From positions 1-14,440 of the forward strand of contig CAZPEM010000084.1 in NCBI GenBank assembly GCA_964585575.1: 14,440 bases of DNA, given 5' to 3'. The DNA comes from UBA4655 sp964585575 (lineage in GTDB: Bacteria; Planctomycetota; Planctomycetia; Pirellulales; UBA1268). The notes beneath the pieces were generated by a model. It was not told the origin of the DNA. It did no database searches and worked only from the letters and a program-made list of their open reading frames with translations. Below, one piece after another: positions 7,320 to 14,377 of this stretch. Numbering within the stretch: the first letter of the stretch is position 1; each line of letters opens with the position of its first letter. The position numbers and the translations under genes are program-made.

Positions 7320-8513
7320 ATGCCAACACGCTGCGCGGCAGGACGAGCGAGCGAAGACTCCTTCCATCGCTACCCGTGGTACAGCCCCCGATTCTGGCAT
7401 GGGATGCCCTTGTCGGTGTGGTTCGATCTCGCGCGGGAGAACGGCTGGCGGGCGATGCCGTCACAATGGGGCATGATGGCGACGGTGACGGCGCTGTCGG
7501 CCTTCAACTCGGTGACCGAGCCGCTGTCGAACGCGAGGTTCGGCCGGCTGCTCCGACAGAAGCCGCTCTTGCCGCAGCCGGTGTTCATCATCGGCCACTG
7601 GCGAAGCGGGACGACGCTCCTCCACGAGCTGATGATGCTCGACCCGTCGTTCTCCTGCCCCACCACCTACCAGTGCTTCGCACCGGGGCATTTCCTGCTC
7701 ACGGAGTCGGTGCTCACCCGGCTGCTCGCCGGCGTCATCCCGAAGAAACGGCCGATGGACAACGTCGCCGCCGGATGGGACCGCCCGCAGGAGGACGAGT
7801 TCGCCCTCATGAACCTGGGCGCGCCCTCGCCCTACCGCCGGATGGCCTTCCCCGCGACCGCGTCCGACCGGCCTTACGCGCTCGATGTTCGCCGCCTTCC
7901 GGACGAGGAGTTCGCGAAGTGGAAGCGGACGCTGGAGAGCTTCCTGCGGATGCTCGCCATCCGTGATCCCCGCCGGCCGGTCCTCAAGAGCCCGCCGCAC
8001 ACCGCACGTGTCGGAGTGCTCGCGGAGATGTTTCCCCAGGCGAAGTTCCTCCACATCGTGCGGGATCCCTTCGTGGTCTTCCCTTCGACGGTGCGGCTCT
8101 GGAAATCGCTCCATGCCGTGCAGTCGTTTCAGAAGGATGCGGACGATGCGACCGAGCGGTACGTCTTCAACGCCTTCGACGAGATGTACACCGCCTTCGA
8201 ACGAGATCGGCCGCTCGTCGATCCCGACCGGCTCCACGAGCTGAAATATGAGCAGCTCGTCGCCGACCCCGTCGCGAGTCTCGCCGCCGCCTACGAGGCC
8301 CTCGACCTCGGTGATTTTTCAAGGGTGCGACAGCAGCTGGAGGACCACGCCCGCTCGATGAAGCGGTACCAGACGAACCGCTACTCGCTCGACGCGGAAA
8401 AGATCGAGAAGGTCGCCGCCCGCTGGAAGCCCTTCATCGACCGCTACGGCTACAAGGTCCCGGACGCAAACGAAGTCTGCCCGGCGTTCAGCGTCAAAGT
8501 GCCTGAGAGTTGA
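7320..8513 (+). CDS. Sulfotransferase family protein (PAPS-dependent)
   Basis: This 397-residue protein has the two cofactor-binding signatures of sulfotransferases. The 5'-phosphosulfate loop is IGHWRSGTTLLHEL (about 91-104), which binds PAPS. The 3'-phosphate-binding strand-helix FLHIVRDPFVVFPSTVRLWK lies near residue 243-262. KSPPHT (about 220) matches a conserved segment of this bacterial group. The family moves sulfate from PAPS to hydroxyl or amino groups of carbohydrates or small molecules. Planctomycetes carry many such genes, but the acceptor here is not predictable. Length is normal for the group, so the protein appears complete. Its stop codon TGA (8511-8513) lies inside the first ten bases of a structured repeat (AGAGTTGACC), so the C-terminal boundary may have been set by that element. 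A weak GGCAGG precedes the ATG. Confidence 0.9.
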   Translation: MPTRCAAGRASEDSFHRYPWYSPRFWHGMPLSVWFDLARENGWRAMPSQWGMMATVTALSAFNSVTEPLSNARFGRLLRQKPLLPQPVFIIGHWRSGTTLLHELMMLDPSFSCPTTYQCFAPGHFLLTESVLTRLLAGVIPKKRPMDNVAAGWDRPQEDEFALMNLGAPSPYRRMAFPATASDRPYALDVRRLPDEEFAKWKRTLESFLRMLAIRDPRRPVLKSPPHTARVGVLAEMFPQAKFLHIVRDPFVVFPSTVRLWKSLHAVQSFQKDADDATERYVFNAFDEMYTAFERDRPLVDPDRLHELKYEQLVADPVASLAAAYEALDLGDFSRVRQQLEDHARSMKRYQTNRYSLDAEKIEKVAARWKPFIDRYGYKVPDANEVCPAFSVKVPES

Positions 8514-8643
8514 CCGTGAGGGGCTGCCCGTGCCCCGTAGCCGGGCTATGGGAGCAAGCGCAGGCAGGATGCCGTGAAGCCCGCCGGCAGAAATATCACG
8601 CCGCGGACGTCCGGCCAGGGGCATGGGCAGCCCCGAACCCAGC
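8506..8643 (+). repeat. Structured direct-repeat element, complete left copy (candidate ncRNA)
   Basis: The first 63 nt (8506-8568) recur exactly at 14378-14440, where the window ends. The unit has a 17-bp basal stem: GGGGCTGCCCGTGCCCC (8520-8536) pairs with GGGGCATGGGCAGCCCC (8618-8634). The only non-Watson-Crick pair is G8530 with T8624, a G-U wobble on the plus strand but an A-C mismatch on the minus strand, so a plus-strand RNA is favoured. The 81-nt interior holds smaller dyads: TAGC-CGG-GCTA (8538-8548), GGCA-GGA-TGCC (8564-8573) and the palindrome CGGACGTCCG (8604-8613). After the 3' arm comes CCCCGAACCCAGCA (8631-8644). A degenerate second head, ACGTTTGACCCGCAGGGG (8644 on), then runs up to the flhB stop. 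The period is thus 138 nt. No protein-coding content is convincing. The family is not recognised. Confidence 0.7.
8520..8634 (+). ncRNA. Predicted foldable RNA within the repeat (17-bp closing stem)
   Basis: This is the part of the repeat closed by the long inverted pair, with three or four small internal hairpins that would give a multi-branched RNA. No promoter is identified; read-through from the sulfotransferase gene, which ends just upstream on the same strand, would transcribe it. No T-run follows the stem, so it is not a standard intrinsic terminator, although it lies between two converging genes. Existence as an RNA is inference from base pairing. Confidence 0.4.
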
Positions 8644-8663
8644 ACGTTTGACCCGCAGGGGGC

Positions 8664-9386
8664 TCACGCAGGGACCGCACGCCGGGGCGTGTGACGCTGG
8701 AGCTTGACCTTCGGATCGGCCTCGAGGCTCCGCAGCTCCTCGCGGTATTCCTGCGGCGTCATCCGGATGCGTCGCTCGAAGCTCGCACGGGCGATCGCCC
8801 ACCGCACGAGGGCCGTCGCGGCGGCGGCGGCCGCGACCGGCCAGAGGCTTCGCCACGTGAGCATGAGCGAGGCGGTCGGCTCGGCCACGATCATGTCGCC
8901 GAGGCCCGCGACGAGGCGTCCGAGCGAGTGGGCCGCGACTGCGGCCACGACCGCGAACGCCACCGCGGCCTCGAGGGCTCGTCCGGCGGATCGCAGTGAG
9001 AAGATCCTGGCCGTGCCGCGAAGCAGCCCGATCCGCCGAACGTCGGGCAGGCATCGCGCCGGATGGAAACGGACGCGGTCGCACAGGGTCCGCACCGCGA
9101 GCGTCGATGCGAGCACGGCGAGGACGAGGCCGCCCGCGAGAACGACGAGCCCGTAGGGCGGAACGATCTCATCGGCCGCGGGAAGACAGGCCGACGGCAA
9201 CAGCTCGCGGAACCATTCCACGGCGGTGCCGCCCGCGGCCCGTAGCCAGGAGGGCAGGACCGCGAAGCCGACGAGGAGCGAGACGGCCCAGGCGACGAGC
9301 CCCGCGGTCGGGACGAGCCCCTGCTCCTCCGCGGCGCGGCGGCGGCGAGGTGTCGCCGGAATGGTGCGGTCGGACGCGTCGGACAC
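8664..9386 (-). CDS. flhB: FlhB, flagellar export-gate switch protein, lacking the C-terminal autocleavage domain
   Basis: FlhB forms part of the flagellar type III export gate and switches substrate class after cleaving itself at an NPTH motif in its cytoplasmic domain. This 240-residue copy has the usual start (DRTIPATPRRRRAAEEQGLV, matching the E/K-T-PTPKR-REA-E-GQV region). Hydrophobic segments lie near 27-45, 78-98, 137-158 and 180-197, and the linker RMTPQEYREELRSLEADPKVK (208-228) matches KMT-QE-K-E--E-GDP--K. It then ends after RHTPRRAVPA, about 120 residues short of the usual 350-380, with no NPTH. The GTG start is firm: AAGGAGG lies seven bases upstream, and it overlaps the fliR stop as TAGTG. 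The stop codon falls in a degenerate repeat head next to the structured element, so truncation by that element is plausible. Confidence 0.88.
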   Translation of the reverse strand: MSDASDRTIPATPRRRRAAEEQGLVPTAGLVAWAVSLLVGFAVLPSWLRAAGGTAVEWFRELLPSACLPAADEIVPPYGLVVLAGGLVLAVLASTLAVRTLCDRVRFHPARCLPDVRRIGLLRGTARIFSLRSAGRALEAAVAFAVVAAVAAHSLGRLVAGLGDMIVAEPTASLMLTWRSLWPVAAAAAATALVRWAIARASFERRIRMTPQEYREELRSLEADPKVKLQRHTPRRAVPA

Positions 9387-10150
9387 TAGCGGGCCTCCTT
9401 CGCCGCGAACACCCCGGCGATGGCGTCTTCGACCCGGAGCGGAAAGCCGACGATCCAAACTTCGGCCGTGAGGAAGAGGATCACGAGGAGCAGGATCGAC
9501 GCGGATGCCTGGACGAGCCCGAGGCCCGGCTCGAAGCCGGCCGCCCGCGTCGCCATCGCCACGACCGCATGGTAGGCGATGATCGCCGCGAGCACCGGGA
9601 GCGCGAGCGAGACCGCGATCGTGAACGCGGCCGCCGGCAGCGATGTCGCCACCGCGAGGAGTTGCGCTGCGATCCCATCGCCACGGCCGCCGATCGGCAT
9701 GGTGACGAAACTGTCGAGGAGCCCCCCGAGCACGCCCCGCACGCCGCCCGAAGCGACGAAGCCGCCTGCGGAGATCCACCAGGCGAGCCTGGCGATGCCC
9801 GTCCCCTCCACCGACAGCGGGTCGGCGTCATCACCTCCCGACAGGCCGCACGCCGTCGCCGCCATCCCGAACGCCCATGCCGCCGATGCCGAAACGCAGG
9901 CCACGGCCGTGCCCATCGCGAGGCCGAGGACCGCCTCGGCGACGACGGCCATGGGCGTGATCGACCCGGAGGAGACTCCCGAGGCGAGAACGCCCGGCAT
10001 CGCCACCGCCGACACGGCGATCGCCATCGCGAGCCGCACCCGCGGATCGACGCCCGGGTAGACCGGAAGGGTCGAGGCCGCGACGAATCCGCCGCACCTC
10101 GCCACGACGGCCAGGCAGACGGCCACGGCGGCGGCGAGTTCGTGGTTCAT
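9386..10150 (-). CDS. fliR: FliR, flagellar export-gate membrane protein
   Basis: This 254-residue protein has about six transmembrane helices and belongs to the FliR/SctT family by context and character. The N-terminus (AAVAVCLAVVARCGGFVAAS) matches the first FliR helix with its 'R-xGF' feature. LPVYPGVDPRVRLAMAIAVS (about 28-47) matches the conserved 'P-...-VR---A--ls' segment. The C-terminal part has a loop with GFEPGLGLVQASASILLLVI, corresponding to the '-P-----v----ll-l' region. With FliP and FliQ it builds the helical export-gate pore. Length is normal for the family. The ATG lies seven bases after the fliQ stop, and a weak GAG precedes it. The stop TAG shares its last base with the GTG of flhB, implying translational coupling. 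Confidence 0.87.
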   Translation of the reverse strand: MNHELAAAVAVCLAVVARCGGFVAASTLPVYPGVDPRVRLAMAIAVSAVAMPGVLASGVSSGSITPMAVVAEAVLGLAMGTAVACVSASAAWAFGMAATACGLSGGDDADPLSVEGTGIARLAWWISAGGFVASGGVRGVLGGLLDSFVTMPIGGRGDGIAAQLLAVATSLPAAAFTIAVSLALPVLAAIIAYHAVVAMATRAAGFEPGLGLVQASASILLLVILFLTAEVWIVGFPLRVEDAIAGVFAAKEAR

Positions 10151-10157
10151 CGCTCGC

Positions 10158-10406
10158 TCACGGCCCCGCGGCCGTCTTGAAGAAATCGACGAGCCGCTCG
10201 ACCATCCACGGGGCGGCCAGAAACAGCATCGCGGCGGTCGCCACGAGCCTCGGCACGAACGCGACGACGGGCTCGTGGACCGCCGTCGCCGACTGGACGA
10301 GGCCGACGAACGCGCCGACGAGGAAGGCGACCGCGAGCACCGGGAGCGTCACGAGTCCCGCCGAAAGAATCGCCTCCCGGACGACCTCCACCAGTTCGGT
10401 CTGCAT
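10158..10406 (-). CDS. fliQ: FliQ, flagellar export-gate membrane protein
   Basis: This 82-residue protein has two transmembrane helices (about 13-36 and 50-70), the standard FliQ/SctS layout at nearly standard length (about 89). Diagnostic features are the N-terminal amphipathic ELVEVVREAIL, GAFVGLVQSATAVHEPVVAF, which matches the 'G--v---QA-T-i-e-t--f-pk' motif of the hairpin loop, and PWMVERLVDFF near the end. FliQ subunits wrap the FliP-FliR pore. The ATG at 10406 is chosen over an upstream in-frame ATG (10457) because it has AAGGAGA nine bases upstream and gives the family N-terminus. It follows fliP by 34 bp and precedes fliR by 7 bp. Confidence 0.92.
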   Translation of the reverse strand: MQTELVEVVREAILSAGLVTLPVLAVAFLVGAFVGLVQSATAVHEPVVAFVPRLVATAAMLFLAAPWMVERLVDFFKTAAGP

Positions 10407-10440
10407 CGCCGGCCATCTCCTTTCGCCGAGAGCGCGAGGG

Positions 10441-12723
10441 TCACACGACCGCCGCAAAACCGTCGAGCAGCGACTTCACGATGAGCGTCCAGCCGTCGGC
10501 GAGCACGAACACGAGCAGCTTCAGCGGCAGCGCGACCGTCGCCGGCGAGAGCGTGACGAGCCCCATCGCGGTGACGATCGATCCGACGACGACGTCGAGC
10601 ACGAGAAACGGCACGAGCAGTCTCAGGCCGATCGCGAATGCGACCTCCAGCTCGCTCACGAGAAACGCCGGAAGCACCGCCTGAATCGGGGCCGACGCGG
10701 CCGAGGCCACGGAGGCCTGCGGACCCGCGGTCGCGGTCTCCGTGCCGCCCGCAGCGGCGGTGCGAGCCACGAAGAACCCGAGCGTGTCGGCGTTGCCGGC
10801 GGCCTCGATCTGCCCGGTCATCCACCGCTTGAGCGGCCGCGAACCGGTTTCGAAGGCCTGCGACAGGCCAACCCGTCCCTCGGTGAACGGCTCCACGCCC
10901 TCCCGCCAGACGGCGGTCCACACCGGCCACATGACCAGGGCGGTGAGAAAAATCGCCAGCGACGTGACGACCTGGTTCGAGGGCAGTTGGGGCGTGCCGA
11001 TGCCCTGGCGGACCAACGCGAGCACGACACTCAGCCTCACGAACGCCGTCGTCATGAGGAGCACCGCCGGCGCCAGGCTCACGACGCCGAAGACGGCCGC
11101 CGCCGAGATCGAGACGCCGAGCGAACGGCCGGCGAAGAACTGCTCGAGCAAGCCGGCGACAGCCCCCGCCTCGGACGATCGGGGGACGGACGGCGGATCG
11201 ACCGACGCAGCCGCATTCGCCGCCTGCGTCGCCGCAGCGACGTCATCCGCCGCGATCGCCGGGGGCCCGACGGCGATCGCCGCCGCGAGGAGCAGGAGCG
11301 TGGCCCGGGACGAGGGCCTGCCGAAGATCCAGAACATGCAGGCGAGCACGGCAAAGAGCAGGCTCGTGCCGCCGAGCAGCGACTCGCGGGTGAGCGACAG
11401 CGGGCCGCCATCCTTGCGGCTGACGAGCCTCGCGATGGAGGCCGGCAGACGGACGGAGACCACCTCCTCGTCCTCCGAGAGCGACCGAGCAGCCCGGCCG
11501 GCATCGGCCTCGTCGCGAATCCTCGCCACGTCTTCCGCGGCCGACGGGCCATCCTGGCGAAACGTCGCCGATGCGACCACCGGAAACTTCGTGACGGCCA
11601 CCATGCCGGCCTTGGCCCCGGCCACAGGCGGCAGGACGCTGGAAACGTGGTCGCGGATCCGCTCGATCTCGCGGTCCTCGAGTTCGACCTGCGCCCGCGG
11701 GTCGAGCGGCGACGACATCCGCTCGAGGAGCGATCGGAAATAGGTATCCGGCACGGCCACCGAGACCCGCACGGTGTCGAGCACCCGCTTGCCTGGCGAC
11801 CCCGCGGCGGTCGGCACGGCGATCGGCCGTGGCGGCGGCGCGACCTCTGCCGGCGCATTCGCGCGAGCATCCACGGCGGGCGGCTCGACGACGGCGTGCA
11901 TCGGGCGAGGCGAGGCCGCGTCCGCGAACGTCACCGACACGTCCACGATCGCCCCCTTCACGAATCCGATCGCCTGCCGCACCTTGGCGGCGAGATGCTC
12001 CTCGTAGGAGGCCTGCGCCCGGACCGCCGGATCGACGGCGGCGAGCGGCGAGTCGCCGTCGAGCGGTCCCGTGAACACCCGGCCGCTGCGGAGGTCGGTC
12101 ACGGCGACCCGATCAGCGGCGAGCCCCGCGATCGATGCGGCGACGAGCACCCGAATCGCACGGATCCGATCCGGCGACATCGATGCCTCGTCCTCCGTCT
12201 CGATGTTGACGCTCGCCGTCTTCTCGCGGCCGCCGCCGACGCCGGGACGCTCCTCGAAGTCGTAGAGTACGCTCGCGCGACGGATGCCCGGCATCGAGCA
12301 GATCACGAGCGCGAGTTCCTCCTGGATGGCGACGCGACGCTGTTCCTGCTGAAGCGACTTGCTCTGCCAAGGGCTGTTGCTCTCGATCGCCCGACGCAGG
12401 CTGCCGCCGAACTCCTTCGGCAGAGCCCCCGCATCGACGAGCACCCGCATGTAGGCGCTCTGCCTGTGCTTCGGCACGAGGATCCGGCCGCTCTCGATCG
12501 CGTAGTCGGTGAGGTTCGCCCGGTCGAACGCCGCTTCCATCAGGGCGAGCTCCGACGCCGGCAACGGCGTGCCCGACAGGAGCGCCGCCCGACCGAGGGC
12601 CGGCTCCTCCCTCACGATCCAGGCCGCGGAGACCGCGGAGACCGCGATGAAGGCCACGGCAAGCAGCCGCGACGGCGTGAGCAGACTTCGTTGAACGGGG
12701 ATGTGGGGATGGTGCTCGTCCAT
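10441..12723 (-). CDS. FliF-FliP fusion: MS-ring protein joined to export-gate protein
   Basis: One unbroken 760-residue frame joins two flagellar proteins. Residues 1-468 are FliF-like: a transmembrane helix (14-37), the YscJ/FliF ring domain (about 40-220, with KSLQQEQRRVAIQEELALVI and PDRIRAIRVLVAASIAGLAA), a second domain (about 232-390) with a proline-rich insert (277-310), and the second transmembrane helix (449-468). The C-terminal FliG-binding tail of FliF is absent. Residues 473-492 resemble the FliP signal peptide (ATLLLLAAAIAVGPPAIAA), and 494-760 are FliP, with SLAPAVLLMTTAFVRLSVVL (549-568), IGTPQLPSNQVV and a C-terminal LPLKLLVFVLADGW. The start ATG has AGGA overlapping the upstream kinase stop. 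FliP might also be made separately from an internal start such as M463, which would precede its signal peptide. A lost stop codon through sequencing error is unlikely but possible. Confidence 0.88.
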   Translation of the reverse strand: MDEHHPHIPVQRSLLTPSRLLAVAFIAVSAVSAAWIVREEPALGRAALLSGTPLPASELALMEAAFDRANLTDYAIESGRILVPKHRQSAYMRVLVDAGALPKEFGGSLRRAIESNSPWQSKSLQQEQRRVAIQEELALVICSMPGIRRASVLYDFEERPGVGGGREKTASVNIETEDEASMSPDRIRAIRVLVAASIAGLAADRVAVTDLRSGRVFTGPLDGDSPLAAVDPAVRAQASYEEHLAAKVRQAIGFVKGAIVDVSVTFADAASPRPMHAVVEPPAVDARANAPAEVAPPPRPIAVPTAAGSPGKRVLDTVRVSVAVPDTYFRSLLERMSSPLDPRAQVELEDREIERIRDHVSSVLPPVAGAKAGMVAVTKFPVVASATFRQDGPSAAEDVARIRDEADAGRAARSLSEDEEVVSVRLPASIARLVSRKDGGPLSLTRESLLGGTSLLFAVLACMFWIFGRPSSRATLLLLAAAIAVGPPAIAADDVAAATQAANAAASVDPPSVPRSSEAGAVAGLLEQFFAGRSLGVSISAAAVFGVVSLAPAVLLMTTAFVRLSVVLALVRQGIGTPQLPSNQVVTSLAIFLTALVMWPVWTAVWREGVEPFTEGRVGLSQAFETGSRPLKRWMTGQIEAAGNADTLGFFVARTAAAGGTETATAGPQASVASAASAPIQAVLPAFLVSELEVAFAIGLRLLVPFLVLDVVVGSIVTAMGLVTLSPATVALPLKLLVFVLADGWTLIVKSLLDGFAAVV

Positions 12724-12732
12724 GCTGGGGTC

Positions 12733-13512
12733 CTAGGCGGCGAGCCTGCGACGGCCGTGGGGGAGACGGATCGTGAACGCCGACCCCCCGTCGGGACAGT
12801 CGGTCGCGTCGATCGTGCCGCCGAGCTGATCGACGAGAGAAGACGCCGCGGCGAGCGCGACGCCGGAACCTTCGGCCTTCGTCGTGAAGCCGGGCTCGAA
12901 CAGCCAGGCCCTCGTGTGCGTCGTGAGGCCAGGGCCCGAGTCGGCCACCTCGATCTCGATGGCATCGGCGTACTCGACGCTCGTCACGACGACCTCGCCG
13001 CCACAGCCGGCCGCCTCGACCGCGTTGACCAGGAGCGTCTCGAGCACGCGGCGGACGAGCGCCGGATCGGCGTGGACCGCGTGCCCCTCGGGAACATCGA
13101 GCGTGACCAGCGGAACGGCGGGCGAGCCGCGTTGGATCTTCGCGAGCACCGCTTCGAGCACGCCGCGAGGCGAGACCCAGCGGGCGGTCGGCACGTCGGG
13201 AGCGAAAATGTCGCCAAGCTGGACGAGTGTCTGCGAGATCGCATCGACCTCGGCCGCGATGTGCCGCAGCCGTTCGCCATCGACAAACGCCACGATCCTG
13301 CCCGGGTCGGTGTCGCGAAGCCCCTCCGCGAGGCGATCGAGCCGCCGTAGCAGCTGTGCCACGACCGTGCGGACCACCTCGGTCATCCGGTCGCCCGAGA
13401 CCTGATCGCGGCGACGCGCGGCCCTCGGCACGCTCGTCGAAGCTACCAGCGGCAGGATGGCAGGGCCCCCGTCGATCGGATGCGGGTCGGGACCGTCGTC
13501 GCGGGAAGTCAT
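12733..13512 (-). CDS. GHKL histidine-kinase-like ATPase in the flagellar operon
   Basis: This 259-residue soluble protein ends in a complete HATPase_c domain: N box LLVNAVEAA (160-168), G1 box DSGPGL (191-196), F box FEPGFTTK (205-212), G2 box GSGVALA (215-221), and the final strand GSAFTIRLP. The arrangement is like NtrB/FlrB/FleS kinases that drive sigma-54 flagellar regulators. The helical region before it (about 43-105) has no canonical H-E/D phospho-acceptor motif; H84 in LRHIAAEVD is the only histidine there. No sensor or membrane domain is seen. A response regulator is not in the window. The ATG is four bases after the hydrolase stop and lacks its own strong ribosome binding site, so it is probably translationally coupled. 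M43 is a possible shorter start. Confidence 0.82.
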   Translation of the reverse strand: MTSRDDGPDPHPIDGGPAILPLVASTSVPRAARRRDQVSGDRMTEVVRTVVAQLLRRLDRLAEGLRDTDPGRIVAFVDGERLRHIAAEVDAISQTLVQLGDIFAPDVPTARWVSPRGVLEAVLAKIQRGSPAVPLVTLDVPEGHAVHADPALVRRVLETLLVNAVEAAGCGGEVVVTSVEYADAIEIEVADSGPGLTTHTRAWLFEPGFTTKAEGSGVALAAASSLVDQLGGTIDATDCPDGGSAFTIRLPHGRRRLAA

Positions 13513-13516
13513 CGGT

Positions 13517-14212
13517 TCACCGATTGATCGAGGGAATGGGGAGCGTCGAGGTTCCGCAGATGTCGTCCATGATCCACCGATTCACGTCGCCCAGGATCGA
13601 CCGCGAGAGCGGCCGTTTGCCGGCGTAGATCCGCATGGCGAGCGACGCGCCGGCGGCGTGGAAGAGCCGCAGCGTGCGGTCGATCGAGGCTTCGTCGAGA
13701 CCGCTGCCGCGGGAAGGCGTGCGGCTGCAGCAGAGCAGCATCGGCAGCGAGCGGACGTCTCCCAGCCCTGCGAAGGCAGCCTCGCCCAGGGGAAAGCCTC
13801 CGCCGAGCGACACGACGCCGGCGAAGGCCCGCGGCTGACGACATCCGATTCGAAACGCCTCGGTGCCCGCCGAACGCTCGCCCACGAGATAGATCCGCTC
13901 GGGATGGATGGTCACCTCGCGCACGGCCCGGTCGATCGCCCGCCAGACCCCCCGCTCGACGTCGGCGGCCTGCCCGGAGAGCGGCTGCACCGCGACGTAA
14001 TTGCGGAGGCTCACCCGCGTCATCACGCGGCCGAGATCGAACCGCCGCCCCGTCGCCCGGGGATCCGCGAGCCAGACGATGAGCGGATATCGGTAGCCCG
14101 CCTCGTAGCCCTGCGGCAGAAGCAGCAGGTCATGCGGGGCATCGCCGCCCGTCCAGCCGCGATCACGTTCGCGGCTGGGCACATCGGGCCGCGCAAGCAC
14201 TCGGCGGTTCAT
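13517..14212 (-). CDS. Alpha/beta-hydrolase-like protein heading the flagellar export operon
   Basis: This 231-residue protein resembles small planctomycete esterase-like proteins. It has an early strand LLLLPQGYEAGYRYPLIVWL (about 30-48), SLRNYVAVQPL (68-78), and a nucleophile elbow LVGERSAGTEAF with S114 (109-120), followed by a conserved FAGVVSLGGGFP (130-141). The elbow reads E-R-S-A-G rather than the usual G-x-S-x-G. No histidine is found near the C-terminus where the catalytic base is expected (RSILGDVNRWIMDD), so activity is doubtful. There is no signal peptide. The ATG at 14212 is chosen because AAGGAGG lies six bases upstream; a longer in-frame ATG at 14245 lacks this. It is the first gene of the operon. 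Its link to flagellar export is by position only. Confidence 0.75.
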   Translation of the reverse strand: MNRRVLARPDVPSRERDRGWTGGDAPHDLLLLPQGYEAGYRYPLIVWLADPRATGRRFDLGRVMTRVSLRNYVAVQPLSGQAADVERGVWRAIDRAVREVTIHPERIYLVGERSAGTEAFRIGCRQPRAFAGVVSLGGGFPLGEAAFAGLGDVRSLPMLLCCSRTPSRGSGLDEASIDRTLRLFHAAGASLAMRIYAGKRPLSRSILGDVNRWIMDDICGTSTLPIPSINR

Positions 14213-14277
14213 CAGCGACCTCCTTGACTCGACCGCCCGGGCCACATCCTTGCGGCTCCGGGTGCGAAGAGGACGGT

Positions 14278-14306
14278 TTGTATCCGACCACGCCGCAAAG
14301 CGGCAA
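14278..14306 (-). promoter_or_regulatory. Candidate promoter for the hydrolase-kinase-fliFP-fliQR-flhB operon
   Basis: On the minus strand TTGCCG (14306-14301) and ATACAA (14283-14278) are separated by 17 bp, placing the start about 60 nt before the ATG at 14212. A 5-bp palindrome GCCGC-AAA-GCGGC (14292-14304) overlaps the -35 box and spacer and could be an operator or simply a hairpin. The -10 box is a weak match, so this is tentative. Confidence 0.35.
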
Positions 14307-14326
14307 TGTCAGACCAAATGCACCCC

Positions 14327-14366
14327 GGCCGACTAGGAAGACTGCGCAAACTCCGAATGGTCGGCC
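14327..14366 (+). repeat. Hairpin preceding the right copy of the structured repeat
   Basis: GGCCGAC (14327-14333) pairs with GTCGGCC (14360-14366). Two more pairs, U14334-G14359 and A14335-U14358, extend it to nine if read as plus-strand RNA. Directly after its 3' arm comes CCCCGAACCCAGCA (14365-14378), the same tail that follows the basal stem of the left element. The loop differs from the left element, so this is a different module sharing the same tail. Confidence 0.4.
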
Positions 14367-14377
14367 CCGAACCCAGC

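Noticed and set aside
8618..8634. Intrinsic terminator between the converging sulfotransferase and flhB genes
   Set aside because: The stem is strong but no T-run follows it on either strand, and the 81-nt interior is far larger than a terminator loop.
8506..8650. IS element or MITE with terminal inverted repeats
   Set aside because: The long inverted arms are internal to the unit. The outer ends (AGAGTTGACC and ACGTTTGACC) are direct, not inverted, and no clear target duplication or transposase is present.
8510..8707. Plus-strand 65-codon open frame, and the shorter ATG frame at 8548 (MGASAGRMP), inside the repeat
   Set aside because: The sequence is better explained by base pairing. The frame runs antisense into the flhB end, has no ribosome binding site and resembles no protein.
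10177..13350. Very long plus-strand open frame (1057 codons) opposite the flagellar operon
   Set aside because: It is the antisense of the well-identified fliFP, fliQ and kinase genes. Its translation is rich in R, D, H and G with no domain, the usual shadow of GC-rich coding DNA.
14302..14318. Sigma-54-like promoter on the minus strand (TTGGTCTGACATTGCC) upstream of the flagellar operon
   Set aside because: The GG-to-GC spacing is 9 nt rather than the required 10, and the box matches TGGCAC poorly, although sigma-54 control would suit flagellar genes.
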